From NCBI RefSeq assembly GCF_001921205.1, contig NZ_MSIE01000001.1:62001-126000 (forward strand): a stretch of DNA of 64,000 nt. Direction: 5' to 3'. Both the position numbers and the translations under genes were made by a program. This document shows, piece after piece, positions 7,514-15,175 of this stretch. This DNA is from Actinophytocola xanthii. GTDB lineage: Bacteria; Actinomycetota; Actinomycetes; Mycobacteriales; Pseudonocardiaceae. Positions within the stretch are counted from its first letter, which is position 1, and the number at the start of each line of letters is the position of its first letter. The notes under the pieces are model-generated. The model did no database searches. It was given only the letters and a program-made list of their open reading frames with translations, and had not been told where the DNA came from.

Positions 7514-8641
7514 GTGCCCGACCGCATCGACCGGATCCAGCTCTCCCTGGTGTTCCTGCCGTTGGCCGCGCCGAGCGCCGACGAGAAGGGGGTGACCGGC
7601 CGGCACCTGCCGATGGCCGAGGTGGCGTTTCTCTTCGCCAGCGTCGGCACCGTCGACGGCGGCGGTGGCATCGGGTTCAGCTACGCCAAGCGCGCCGGCG
7701 GCCCGGCCCTCTACGCGCACGCCAAGGAGATCGCCCCGCTGCTGCTCGGCGAGGACCCCAGCGACACCGGGCGGATCTGGGAGAAGCTCGTCCGCGCCGG
7801 CGCGTCTGTCGGCCGCGGCGGCCTGGCAGTGCAGGCGATCGCGGCGATCGACATCGCGCTGTGGGACCTGAAGGCCCGGCGGGCCGGTCTCCCCCTGGCC
7901 AAGCTCCTCGGAGCGCACCGCGACGCCGTTCCCTGCTACCAGGGCGCCGTCGGCTCGCCGTCCGCTCCGCTGGCCGAGGTGGTCGAGAACGCCCAGCGCG
8001 CCCTCGCCGCCGGAATCGGCGGGATCACCGTGGAGCTGGGCGAGGCGGAGCTGGGCGCGGACCTCGACCGGCTCCGGGTCCTGCGGGAGCGGCTCGGGGA
8101 CGCCGTGCCGCTGGTCGTCGACGTCAACCGGCAGTGGGACCGGCCGACGGCGCTGCGTGCCGGTCGGGTGCTCGAGCGGTTCGGCCTGGGGTGGCTCCAG
8201 GAGCCGCTGGACGCCCACGACGCCGAGGGCCACGCCGCGCTCGCGGCCACCCTGGACACCCCGGTGGCGACCGGGGAGATGCTCACCAGCGCCGAGGAGC
8301 ACTGGCAGCTCATGGTCAGCGGCGCGATCGACTACGTCCGGCCCGACGCGCCCAGGGTCGGCGGGATCACCCCGTTCCAGCGGATCACCGCGCTGGCCGA
8401 CCACAAGGGACTCTCGCTCGCCCCGCACTGCGCCACCGAGGTCCACGTGCACCTGGCGGCGGCCTACCCGGGCACGGCGTGGGTCGAGCACGTCGACCGG
8501 CTCGAGCCGTTGTTCAACGAACGGCTCGAGGTCAGGGACGGACGGGTTGTGGTGCCCGACCGCCCCGGCCTCGGCCTCACGCTGACCGAGAAGGTGGCCA
8601 CCTGGACCACCGACCACATCGAGTTCACCGAGACGACCTGA
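7514..8641 (+). CDS. Enolase-superfamily protein resembling L-talarate/galactarate dehydratase but lacking the KxK lysines
   Basis: A 375-residue mandelate racemase/muconate lactonising enzyme type protein. Metal ligands are intact: Asp203 (VVDVN), Glu230 (LQEPLDAHD) and Glu255 (ATGEMLTS). The general-base His305 (LAPHCATEVHVH) and the ending PLFNERLEVRDGR match talarate/galactarate dehydratases as I remember them. The usual K-x-K pair that abstracts the proton on the other face is replaced: the aligned stretch reads GGITVELGE, with Thr172 and Glu174. Dehydration from that side should therefore be impaired; a one-base His mechanism or a different reaction is possible. The start GTG follows GAGGAG. 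It is divergent from smr-tetR and overlaps the GNAT gene end by 17 bases. Confidence 0.82.
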   Translation: MPDRIDRIQLSLVFLPLAAPSADEKGVTGRHLPMAEVAFLFASVGTVDGGGGIGFSYAKRAGGPALYAHAKEIAPLLLGEDPSDTGRIWEKLVRAGASVGRGGLAVQAIAAIDIALWDLKARRAGLPLAKLLGAHRDAVPCYQGAVGSPSAPLAEVVENAQRALAAGIGGITVELGEAELGADLDRLRVLRERLGDAVPLVVDVNRQWDRPTALRAGRVLERFGLGWLQEPLDAHDAEGHAALAATLDTPVATGEMLTSAEEHWQLMVSGAIDYVRPDAPRVGGITPFQRITALADHKGLSLAPHCATEVHVHLAAAYPGTAWVEHVDRLEPLFNERLEVRDGRVVVPDRPGLGLTLTEKVATWTTDHIEFTETT

Positions 8642-9185
8642 CCAGCCACTCGTCCCGCAGCACCGCGTGCAGGAACTCGTCCCGCCAGACCCCGCCCACC
8701 TGCCGGCACCGGAGGAAGTGACCCTCGCGGCGCATCCCGAGGCGCCGGGCGACCGCCGCCGAGGCGCGGTTGTCGACATGGCAGAGCGCGACGATCCGGT
8801 GCAGCCCGAGTTCCTCGAAGCCCACCCGGAGCATCTCCTCCGCCGCCTCGGCGGCGTACCCGCGGCCGTGGTGCTCGGGATGGAGGATGTAGCCGATCTC
8901 GCCCTGGCCGTGCTCCACGCTCAGCAGGACGAGGTCGACCTGTCCGATCACCCGCCCGCCCAGCTCCACGGCGAGGTCGACGCTGTCCCCGTCCCGGGAC
9001 AGCTCGGTCTCCCTCGTCATCCGACGTACGGACCGCTCGGCGTCGGCGCGGCAGCGTGGCCCGCACACGAGGTACCGCGTCACGTCGGCGCGGCACTGGT
9101 AGGCCACCACGTCCTCGAGATCGGTGAGCACGAAAGGCCGCAACACCAACCGCGCGGTCGCGATCGGTCGAGCAGTCCAGACCAT
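8625..9185 (-). CDS. GNAT-family N-acetyltransferase (RimJ/RimL type)
   Basis: A 186-residue acetyltransferase. TARLVLRPF at the start, IGYILHPEHHGRGYAAEAAEEML (acetyl-CoA binding motif A, about residues 96-118) and LHRIVALCHVDNRASAAVARRLGM with the following RREG are the usual RimJ/RimL landmarks. Such enzymes acetylate protein N-termini or small amines; the substrate cannot be read here. The start lies four bases after the stop of the F420-dependent oxidoreductase gene, so it appears to be the last gene of the ndh-pfpI-oxidoreductase-GNAT run. The end overlaps the convergent enolase gene. Confidence 0.88.
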   Translation of the reverse strand: MVWTARPIATARLVLRPFVLTDLEDVVAYQCRADVTRYLVCGPRCRADAERSVRRMTRETELSRDGDSVDLAVELGGRVIGQVDLVLLSVEHGQGEIGYILHPEHHGRGYAAEAAEEMLRVGFEELGLHRIVALCHVDNRASAAVARRLGMRREGHFLRCRQVGGVWRDEFLHAVLRDEWLVRSSR

Positions 9186-9189
9186 CCAG

Positions 9190-10158
9190 CTAGTGTGCCG
9201 CGTCCCGTAGGGCGGGTAGAAGTTGGTCGCGGGCGAAGTCGAAGAAGCCCTCCTGGTGGTCGCCGCCGATCTGGATGAGTGCCAGGTGGGTGAAGCCGGC
9301 CTCCCAGAACGGTTTCGCGGCGGCCAGGATGGGGTCGACGTCGGGGCCGCAGGGAATGTTCTCCGCGACGTCGTCCTCGGTCACGAACTGGGTGGCCGCG
9401 GCGAAGCCGGCGGTGCCGGGCAGCTCGGCGTTGACCTTCCACCCGCCGGCGAACCAGCGGAACTGCTCGTGGGCGCGGCGAACTGCGGCGTCGCGGTCAG
9501 GGTCCCAGCAGACCGGGAGCTGGCCGATCTTGGGCGAGTCCTTGCGGATGCCGTCCCAGCGCTCGCACAGCTCCCCGTCCGGCTCCACCGCGACCATCGC
9601 GTCGGACAGCGGCGCGAACCGGTCGACCGACTGCGCGCCGGAGACCGCCGTCGCGATCGGCACCCGCAGGTCCGGCAGGTCCCACAGCTTCGCCGAGTCG
9701 ACCTGGAAGTGCTTTCCGGCGTAGTTCACGTACCCGCCGTCGAACAGGGCGCCGATGATGTCGATCGCCTCGGCCAGCATCTCGTGCCGCTGGTTGGCCG
9801 GCGGCCAGCCGCGCCCGACGACGTGCTCGTTGAGGTTCTCCCCCGCGCCGAGCCCGAGCGTGAACCTGTTGCCGGACAGCAGCTGCACGGTCGCCGCCTG
9901 CTGGGCGACGACGGCCGGGTGGTAGCGCATGGTCGGGCAGGTGACGTAGGTCATCAGGCCAACCCGCTGGGTCACCTGGGTCACCGCGCCGAGCACGCTC
10001 CAGGCGTTGGGCGCGTGCCCCTGCTCGTCGAGCCAGGGGAAGTAGTGGTCGCTCATGACCTCGAAGTCGAAGCCGGCGCGCTCCGCCTCGGCGGCGAAGC
10101 GCACCAGCTCCCGGGGTCCGGCCTGCTCGGTCATGAGCGTGTAGCCGAAGGCGACCAT
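9190..10158 (-). CDS. F420-dependent LLM-class oxidoreductase (glucose-6-phosphate dehydrogenase-like group)
   Basis: A 322-residue luciferase-like monooxygenase-fold protein of the group that includes F420-dependent glucose-6-phosphate dehydrogenase. The landmarks are FGYTLMTEQAGP, FEVMSDHYFPWLDEQGHAP (about residues 32-50), VTCPTMRYHPA and LGLGAGENLNEH. These proteins move hydride between coenzyme F420 and an organic substrate; the cofactor is made by fbiC, which is also in the window at 51.2-53.8 kb. The ATG shares one base with the pfpI stop (TGATG), so translation is coupled. It is probably not the housekeeping Fgd; the substrate is unknown. Confidence 0.88.
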   Translation of the reverse strand: MVAFGYTLMTEQAGPRELVRFAAEAERAGFDFEVMSDHYFPWLDEQGHAPNAWSVLGAVTQVTQRVGLMTYVTCPTMRYHPAVVAQQAATVQLLSGNRFTLGLGAGENLNEHVVGRGWPPANQRHEMLAEAIDIIGALFDGGYVNYAGKHFQVDSAKLWDLPDLRVPIATAVSGAQSVDRFAPLSDAMVAVEPDGELCERWDGIRKDSPKIGQLPVCWDPDRDAAVRRAHEQFRWFAGGWKVNAELPGTAGFAAATQFVTEDDVAENIPCGPDVDPILAAAKPFWEAGFTHLALIQIGGDHQEGFFDFARDQLLPALRDAAH

Positions 10159-10706
10159 CAGGCGTGCACGCCCTCGGCGATCTCCTCGACGGCCTTGGCG
10201 CAGAACGCGTCCAGGTCGCCGGGGTTGCGGCTGGAGACCAGGCCCTGGTCGGTGACGACCTCCTTGTCGACCCAGGTCGCACCGGCGTTGCGCAGGTCGG
10301 TCTTCAGGCTGGGCCAGGAGGTCATCGTGCGCCCGCGCACGACGTCGGCTTCGGCCAGCACCCAGCCGCCGTGGCAGATCACCGCGACCGGCTTGCCGGA
10401 GAGCACGAAGTCCTTGACGAACTTCACCGCGCGCTCGTCGGCCCGCACGAAGTCCCCGTTGGCCACGCCGCCGGGCAGCACGAGCGCGTCGTACGCCTCC
10501 GGGTTCGCCTGGTCGACCGTGGTGTCCACCTGCTTGCGGTCACCCTTGTCGAGGTGGTTGAACGCCTGGATCTCGCCGGCCTCGAGCGAGACCAGCTCCG
10601 GCCGGCCGCCGGCCTCGGAGACCGCCTGCCACGGCTGGTCCAGCTCAACCTGCTCGACTCCGTCGGTGGCGAGGAACGCCACCCTCTTGCCCTCGATCGT
10701 GGGCAT
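10158..10706 (-). CDS. PfpI/DJ-1 superfamily protein (type 1 glutamine amidotransferase fold)
   Basis: A 182-residue PfpI-like protein. The nucleophile elbow is AVICHGGW (Cys near residue 107) and the oxyanion glycine region is VLPGGVANGDFVR. Members are reported as proteases, deglycases or stress proteins, and the exact activity is disputed in the family. The start could be ATG at 10706 or GTG one codon earlier; GAGGGAG lies just upstream. It shares its stop with the next gene's start and follows ndh by 35 bases, so a redox or carbonyl-stress role fits the context. Confidence 0.87.
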   Translation of the reverse strand: MPTIEGKRVAFLATDGVEQVELDQPWQAVSEAGGRPELVSLEAGEIQAFNHLDKGDRKQVDTTVDQANPEAYDALVLPGGVANGDFVRADERAVKFVKDFVLSGKPVAVICHGGWVLAEADVVRGRTMTSWPSLKTDLRNAGATWVDKEVVTDQGLVSSRNPGDLDAFCAKAVEEIAEGVHA

Positions 10707-10741
10707 CACGCATCACTCCCTCTTCGGTTCTCGCCTCGCGA

Positions 10742-12085
10742 CTACCCGGCGTCCTTGGGCGCAAAACCCCGCACGGCCGGGACCTGCCCGTCGCTCGCGG
10801 CGAGACTGATCCCCTCCTCCGGCACAAGTCCGAAATGGACGACCTGGCGGCGCGTCAACAGGTCGGCCGTCCAGTCGAACGCCACCCGCAACCGGTTGCC
10901 CGGCATGGCGGCCAGGTGGTAGCCACGCGTGGCCACCTTGGCCGGGAAGCCGCGCAGCGGAACGTGCAGCGGGTCGGCGACGGCCTGGGTGCCGGCGAGG
11001 TCGACCACGAAGCCGAGGTCGCGGTGCTTGTACCGCCGGGACCGGCCGACCCCGAGCGAGGCGGCGACGTTGATCCCGGCGACTTTCCCCTGCCGCTGGG
11101 CGTGCTGCGCGGTCATCGCGGTGACCTCCCCGGGCTGGGCGAGGTCGGGCACGGCCGCGACGTCGCCGGCGGCGAACACCCTGGGGTGGCCGGAGACGCG
11201 GAGGTAGGTGTCGGTGTCGATGCGACCCTTGGTCGAGGGCAGGTTCAGCGGCTCGACCAGGGGGTCCGGACGCACCCCGACGCACCAGGCGACGGTCCTG
11301 GTGGGAATGTCGGTGCCGTCGGTGAGCCGGACGCAGGTGTCGGTGACCTCGCTCACGCTGGTCTTCAGGCGGACCTCCACGCCGCGCCGCTCGAGGATCT
11401 CCCGTGCCGGACCGGAGAGCCGCTCGCTGAGGTTGGGCAGCAGGCGGTCGGCCATGTCGACGAGGATCCAGCGGATGTCGCCCTCGCTCAGCCCGTGGTG
11501 GCGGCGCAGCGCCTGCCGGGTGAGCTCCTTGCCCTGGGCGACCAGCTCGGTGCCGGTGTACCCGGCACCGACGACGACGAACGTGGTGCGCTCCCGCCGC
11601 TCGACGGGGTCGTCGGTCTGCTCGGCGAGCTCCAGTTGGCGCAGCACGTGGTCGCGGAGGTAGACGCTCTCCGCGATGGACTTGAACCCCTTGGCGTGCT
11701 CGGCGACGCCGGGGATGGAGAGCAGCCGGGTGACGCTGCCGGAGGTGATGACGAGCCGATCCCACTCCAGCTCGGTCGTGCGACCCTCTACGTTGGACAC
11801 CGTGACCGTCTGGTTCGACAGGTCGATCCCGGTCGCGTTGCCGAGCACCATCCGGGTGCGCCTGAGCTTGGTGCGCAGTGGAATGGCGATCCGCCGGGGG
11901 TCGAGGATGCCACCGGCCACCTCGGGCAGCAGCGGGACGTAGAGCATGTAGTCGGTGGGGTTGACCGCGCACAGCTCCGCGGTCTCGGGCGGCAGGCGGC
12001 GCTCCAGCGCACGCAGGCAGTAGTACCCGGCGAACCCCGTGCCCACCACGACGACCCTCGGTCGCCGTCGGCCGTCAGTGGTCAT
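10742..12085 (-). CDS. ndh: Type II NADH dehydrogenase (NAD(P)/FAD-dependent oxidoreductase)
   Basis: A 447-residue flavoprotein that would pass electrons from NADH to the quinone pool without pumping protons. It has an N-terminal FAD-binding Rossmann motif (VVVVGTGFAGYYC, about residues 11-23) and a second NADH-binding Rossmann (TFVVVGAGYTGTELV, near the middle). The FAD motif HPRVFAAGDVAA lies near residue 300, followed by TAQHAQRQGK. The last 60 residues look amphipathic, as in membrane-attached Ndh. ATG at 12085 follows GAGGGAG and gives the natural N-terminus. It heads a run of redox genes on the minus strand. Confidence 0.9.
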   Translation of the reverse strand: MTTDGRRRPRVVVVGTGFAGYYCLRALERRLPPETAELCAVNPTDYMLYVPLLPEVAGGILDPRRIAIPLRTKLRRTRMVLGNATGIDLSNQTVTVSNVEGRTTELEWDRLVITSGSVTRLLSIPGVAEHAKGFKSIAESVYLRDHVLRQLELAEQTDDPVERRERTTFVVVGAGYTGTELVAQGKELTRQALRRHHGLSEGDIRWILVDMADRLLPNLSERLSGPAREILERRGVEVRLKTSVSEVTDTCVRLTDGTDIPTRTVAWCVGVRPDPLVEPLNLPSTKGRIDTDTYLRVSGHPRVFAAGDVAAVPDLAQPGEVTAMTAQHAQRQGKVAGINVAASLGVGRSRRYKHRDLGFVVDLAGTQAVADPLHVPLRGFPAKVATRGYHLAAMPGNRLRVAFDWTADLLTRRQVVHFGLVPEEGISLAASDGQVPAVRGFAPKDAG

Positions 12086-12195
12086 ATCGTCTCCCTCTCC
12101 TCGTGGATCGGGCGCGGACGTACCCGCACCGGGACCCGTCAACCGTCCTCCTCACGCACGTCACACCACCACCGACCAGGTGTTCGAAAAGCGTG

Positions 12196-12201
12196 TAGCC
12201 T
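12196..12201 (+). promoter_or_regulatory. -10 hexamer of the alkB-like gene (leaderless start)
   Basis: TAGCCT stands seven bases before the ATG at 12209 and no Shine-Dalgarno sequence is present, so transcription probably begins at or next to the start codon. Confidence 0.5.
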
Positions 12202-12208
12202 CCCTGAC

Positions 12209-12844
12209 ATGCGCCCCGGCGTCCAGACCTCCCTCCTCGACGACCTCGACGACGTCGAGGAGGTCGCCCTACGCCCCCTGACGGCCGTCCGGCGCCGCGA
12301 GCTGGCCCACGGCGCGTGGGTCGACGTGCTCCCCGGCTGGCTGACCGGCGCGACGACGCTGTTCGAGCGGCTGGTGGAGCGGGTCCCGTGGCAGGCCGAG
12401 CGACGCCAGATGTACGACCGGGTGGTGGACGTCCCCCGCCTGCTGCGCTTCTACGGCGAACGGGACGAGCTGCCGGACCCGATCCTGCACAGCGCGCGAG
12501 AGGCACTGACCGAGCGTTACCACGCCGAACTCGGCGAGCCGTTCCGGACGGCCGGGCTGTGCTACTACCGCGACGGTCGCGACAGCGTGGCATGGCACGG
12601 CGACACGATCGGGAGAGGGAGCACCGAGGACACCATGGTCGCGATCCTGTCGGTCGGGACACCGAGGGCGCTGCTGCTGCGGCCGCGTGGGGGTGGGGAG
12701 ACGGTGCGGTACGCGCTGGGGCTCGGGGATCTGATCGTGATGGGTGGGTCGTGCCAGCGGACGTGGGAGCACGCGGTTCCGAAGACGGCCAAGCCGGTGG
12801 GGGCGAGGATCTCTGTCCAGTTCCGGCCGCGTGGGGTGCGGTGA
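12209..12844 (+). CDS. AlkB-like 2-oxoglutarate/Fe(II)-dependent dioxygenase
   Basis: A 211-residue protein of the AlkB family, which removes alkyl lesions from nucleic acids by oxidative dealkylation. The iron-binding HxD is seen in DSVAWHGDTIG and the distal His and 2-oxoglutarate-binding Arg in TWEHAVPK followed by ARISVQFR. LCYYRDGRD precedes the first motif, as in other members. The start codon has no ribosome site but a TAGCCT box is correctly placed for a leaderless mRNA. It stands alone between the ndh operon and csoR. Confidence 0.88.
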   Translation: MRPGVQTSLLDDLDDVEEVALRPLTAVRRRELAHGAWVDVLPGWLTGATTLFERLVERVPWQAERRQMYDRVVDVPRLLRFYGERDELPDPILHSAREALTERYHAELGEPFRTAGLCYYRDGRDSVAWHGDTIGRGSTEDTMVAILSVGTPRALLLRPRGGGETVRYALGLGDLIVMGGSCQRTWEHAVPKTAKPVGARISVQFRPRGVR

Positions 12845-13008
12845 CTGGTTTCCAGGGGTTGCGGGGGGTTTGAGGGCGAAGGATTTGTGCCGAGCTGCGG
12901 TCAGTCCGGGGGTAGCGCGTAGGGCCAGCCGTCGTTCCCGGCAGCGGCTGGTTCGAGGATCGGCGCCGTACCCAGGAGCAGGTCAACCGCGCCGTCTGAC
13001 CGAGGGGG

Positions 13009-13290
13009 TCAGGAACGGACCAGGCGGGCTATCGCGTCGCTGGCCTCTCGGACCTTCTCGTCGGCGTCCTTGCCGCCGTCGGCCAGGGCCTGGGCCACGC
13101 AGTGGCGCAGGTGCTCGTCCATCAGGCCCAGCGACACCGCCTGGAGGGCCTTGGTGGCCGCCGAGATCTGGGTGAGCACGTCGATGCAGTACTCGTCGTT
13201 CTCCACCATGCGCTGCAGGCCGCGGATCTGGCCCTCGATGCGGCGCAGGCGCTTCAGGTAGCCGTCCTTGTCGCTGGTGTAACCCCGCAT
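13009..13290 (-). CDS. CsoR/FrmR-family metal- or thiol-sensing repressor
   Basis: A 93-residue all-helical repressor. The Cu(I)-site triad of CsoR is present: Cys in DEYCIDVL (about residue 35) and His/Cys in DEHLRHCVAQ (about 60 and 64). KRLRRIEGQIRGLQRMVE is the family DNA-contact helix. A CsoR-type box lies 43-57 bases upstream of the start. No copper exporter or chaperone gene is adjacent; the divergent gene is a gamma-glutamyltransferase, so a thiol or sulfane-sulfur sensing role cannot be excluded. The ATG has no strong ribosome site. Confidence 0.88.
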   Translation of the reverse strand: MRGYTSDKDGYLKRLRRIEGQIRGLQRMVENDEYCIDVLTQISAATKALQAVSLGLMDEHLRHCVAQALADGGKDADEKVREASDAIARLVRS

Positions 13291-13332
13291 CCGAGTCCCT
13301 TTCCCACGTCCCGATCGCCCAACCGCCCAGCA

Positions 13333-13347
13333 TACCCGAGGGGGGTA
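13333..13347. promoter_or_regulatory. CsoR-type operator between csoR and ggt
   Basis: TACCC-GAGGG-GGGTA forms a dyad with a G-rich centre, the layout of CsoR operators. It sits in the 139-base divergent gap, so it could control both the repressor and the gamma-glutamyltransferase. Confidence 0.7.
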
Positions 13348-13429
13348 CGTATGCGCACGTCCGCGAGGCGCACCCTACCCGCCGCTGTTAACGTCGGCGG
13401 GGGAACCTCGAGGTACGGAACGGGAGCCG

Positions 13430-15166
13430 ATGTTCACCACTCGTCCCGAGCTGGCCGGCACGTTCGGCATGGTCGCGTCCACCCACTGGCTTGCCTCCGC
13501 GGCCGGCATGGCGGTCCTCGAGCACGGCGGGAACGCCTTCGACGCCGCCGCTGCCGCCGGGTTCACCCTGCACGTCGTCGAGCCGCACATGAACGGGCCT
13601 GGCGGCGAGGTGCCGCTGATCCTCGCACCCGCCGGGCACGAGCCGACCGTGCTCTCCGGGCAGGGCGTCGCCCCCGCGGCCGCCGACGCCGCGCGGTTCC
13701 GCGCCGAGGGGCTCGAGCTCGTCCCCGGTACCGGCCTGCTCGCGGCGACCGTGCCCGGCGCGATCGGCGCCTGGCTCACCCTCCTGCGCGACCACGGCAC
13801 GATGGAGCTCGGCGACATCCTCGGCTACGCGATCGGCTACGCCGAGCGCGGCCACCCCGTCGCCGAGGCGGTCGTCGCCACGATCGGGACCGTGGAGGAG
13901 CTGTTCACCAGGTACTGGCCGACCTCGGCACGGCGCTGGCTGCCCGTTCCCCGGCCCGGCGAGCTCGTCACCAACCCGCCGCTCGCGCGGACCTACCTGC
14001 GGCTCGTGGCCGAGGCGGTCGGGCCGAGCCGGGAGGCGCGCCTCGACGCCGCGCTCCGCGCCTGGTACGAGGGGTTCGTCGCCGAGGAGATCGACGCCTT
14101 CTGCCGCACCGAGCTGCTCGACGACTCCGGTGCCCGCCACGCCGGCCTGCTGACCGGAGCGGACCTCGCCGCCTGGCGACCCACCTACGAGGAGCCGGTC
14201 AGCCTGGAGGCGTTCGGCTGGCGGGTGTGCAAGGCCGGCGCGTGGAGCCAGGGGCCCGTGCTGCTCCAGCAGCTCGCGACGCTCGCCGCCGCCGGTGAGC
14301 TGCCGCCGCCGGGCAGCGCCGAGCTGATCCACCTGGTCGTGGAGGTGGCGAAGCTGTGCTTCGCCGACCGGGACGCGGCCTACGGCGACCATCCCGACGT
14401 GCCGCTGAACCAGCTGCTCTCCCCCGAGTACTCCGCCCGCCGGGCGGCGCTGCTCACCGAGCACGCCGCGGAGCCGCTGCGCCCCGGCCTCGGTCGGCTG
14501 CCGCGCTTCGTCACCGAGGGCGACCGGGTCGCGGCGACCGGCCTGGGCATCGGCGAGCCGACGCTGTCCCCGATGGGCACCAACCGGGGCGACACGTGCC
14601 ACATCGACGCGGTCGACCGCTGGGGCAACGCCGTGTCCGCGACACCCTCCGGTGGCTGGCTGCAGAGTTCGCCCACCATCGAGAGCCTGGGCTTCTGCCT
14701 CGGCACGCGGGCGCAGATGTTCTGGCTCGAGGACGGTCTGCCCAACTCGCTCGCCCCCGGCAAGCGCCCGCGCACGACGCTCTCGCCGTCGATGGCCGTA
14801 CGGGACGGACAGGTCCTGGCGTTCGGCACCCCCGGCGGCGACCAGCAGGACCAGTGGCAGCTCGGGTTCTTCCTCAACCACGCCGCGTACGGCATGAACC
14901 TGCAGGAGGCGATCGACGCACCGGTCTGGCACACGGCCGCGTTCGCCAGCTCCTTCTACCCCAGGGCGACCGGAGCCGAACTGGTCATAGAGTCCAGAGT
15001 GGACGATTCGGTGCTCGACGAGCTGCGGCGGCGCGGGCACGAGGTCGTGGTGGCCGAGCCCTGGTCGCTCGGCCGGATGTCGGCGATCTCCCGCGACACC
15101 GCGACCGGCCTGCTGCGTGCGGCGGCGAACCCGCGGGGGATGCAGGGGTACGCGACCGGCCGCTGA
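13430..15166 (+). CDS. Gamma-glutamyltransferase family protein
   Basis: A 578-residue Ntn hydrolase of the gamma-glutamyltransferase family. Precursors cleave before a Thr, here Thr389 in NRGDTCHIDAVDRWGN. The mature small subunit would run from there with the expected PSGGWLQSS and PGKRPRTTLSPS segments. The N-terminal half has MVASTHWLASAAGM and GGNAFDAAAAAGF. No signal peptide is visible, so it is probably cytoplasmic, unlike E. coli Ggt. The residue after the nucleophile is Cys rather than the usual Thr. The substrate may be glutathione-like thiols, acylases or polyglutamate; mycothiol producers lack glutathione, so a different gamma-glutamyl or amide substrate is likely. ATG at 13430 follows GGAG. 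Confidence 0.85.
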   Translation: MFTTRPELAGTFGMVASTHWLASAAGMAVLEHGGNAFDAAAAAGFTLHVVEPHMNGPGGEVPLILAPAGHEPTVLSGQGVAPAAADAARFRAEGLELVPGTGLLAATVPGAIGAWLTLLRDHGTMELGDILGYAIGYAERGHPVAEAVVATIGTVEELFTRYWPTSARRWLPVPRPGELVTNPPLARTYLRLVAEAVGPSREARLDAALRAWYEGFVAEEIDAFCRTELLDDSGARHAGLLTGADLAAWRPTYEEPVSLEAFGWRVCKAGAWSQGPVLLQQLATLAAAGELPPPGSAELIHLVVEVAKLCFADRDAAYGDHPDVPLNQLLSPEYSARRAALLTEHAAEPLRPGLGRLPRFVTEGDRVAATGLGIGEPTLSPMGTNRGDTCHIDAVDRWGNAVSATPSGGWLQSSPTIESLGFCLGTRAQMFWLEDGLPNSLAPGKRPRTTLSPSMAVRDGQVLAFGTPGGDQQDQWQLGFFLNHAAYGMNLQEAIDAPVWHTAAFASSFYPRATGAELVIESRVDDSVLDELRRRGHEVVVAEPWSLGRMSAISRDTATGLLRAAANPRGMQGYATGR

Positions 15167-15175
15167 CGGCCGGTC

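Noticed and set aside
12845-13008. Search for a gene between the alkB-like gene and csoR
   Set aside because: The 164 bases contain no frame with a start signal and no clear hairpin; I see nothing to annotate.
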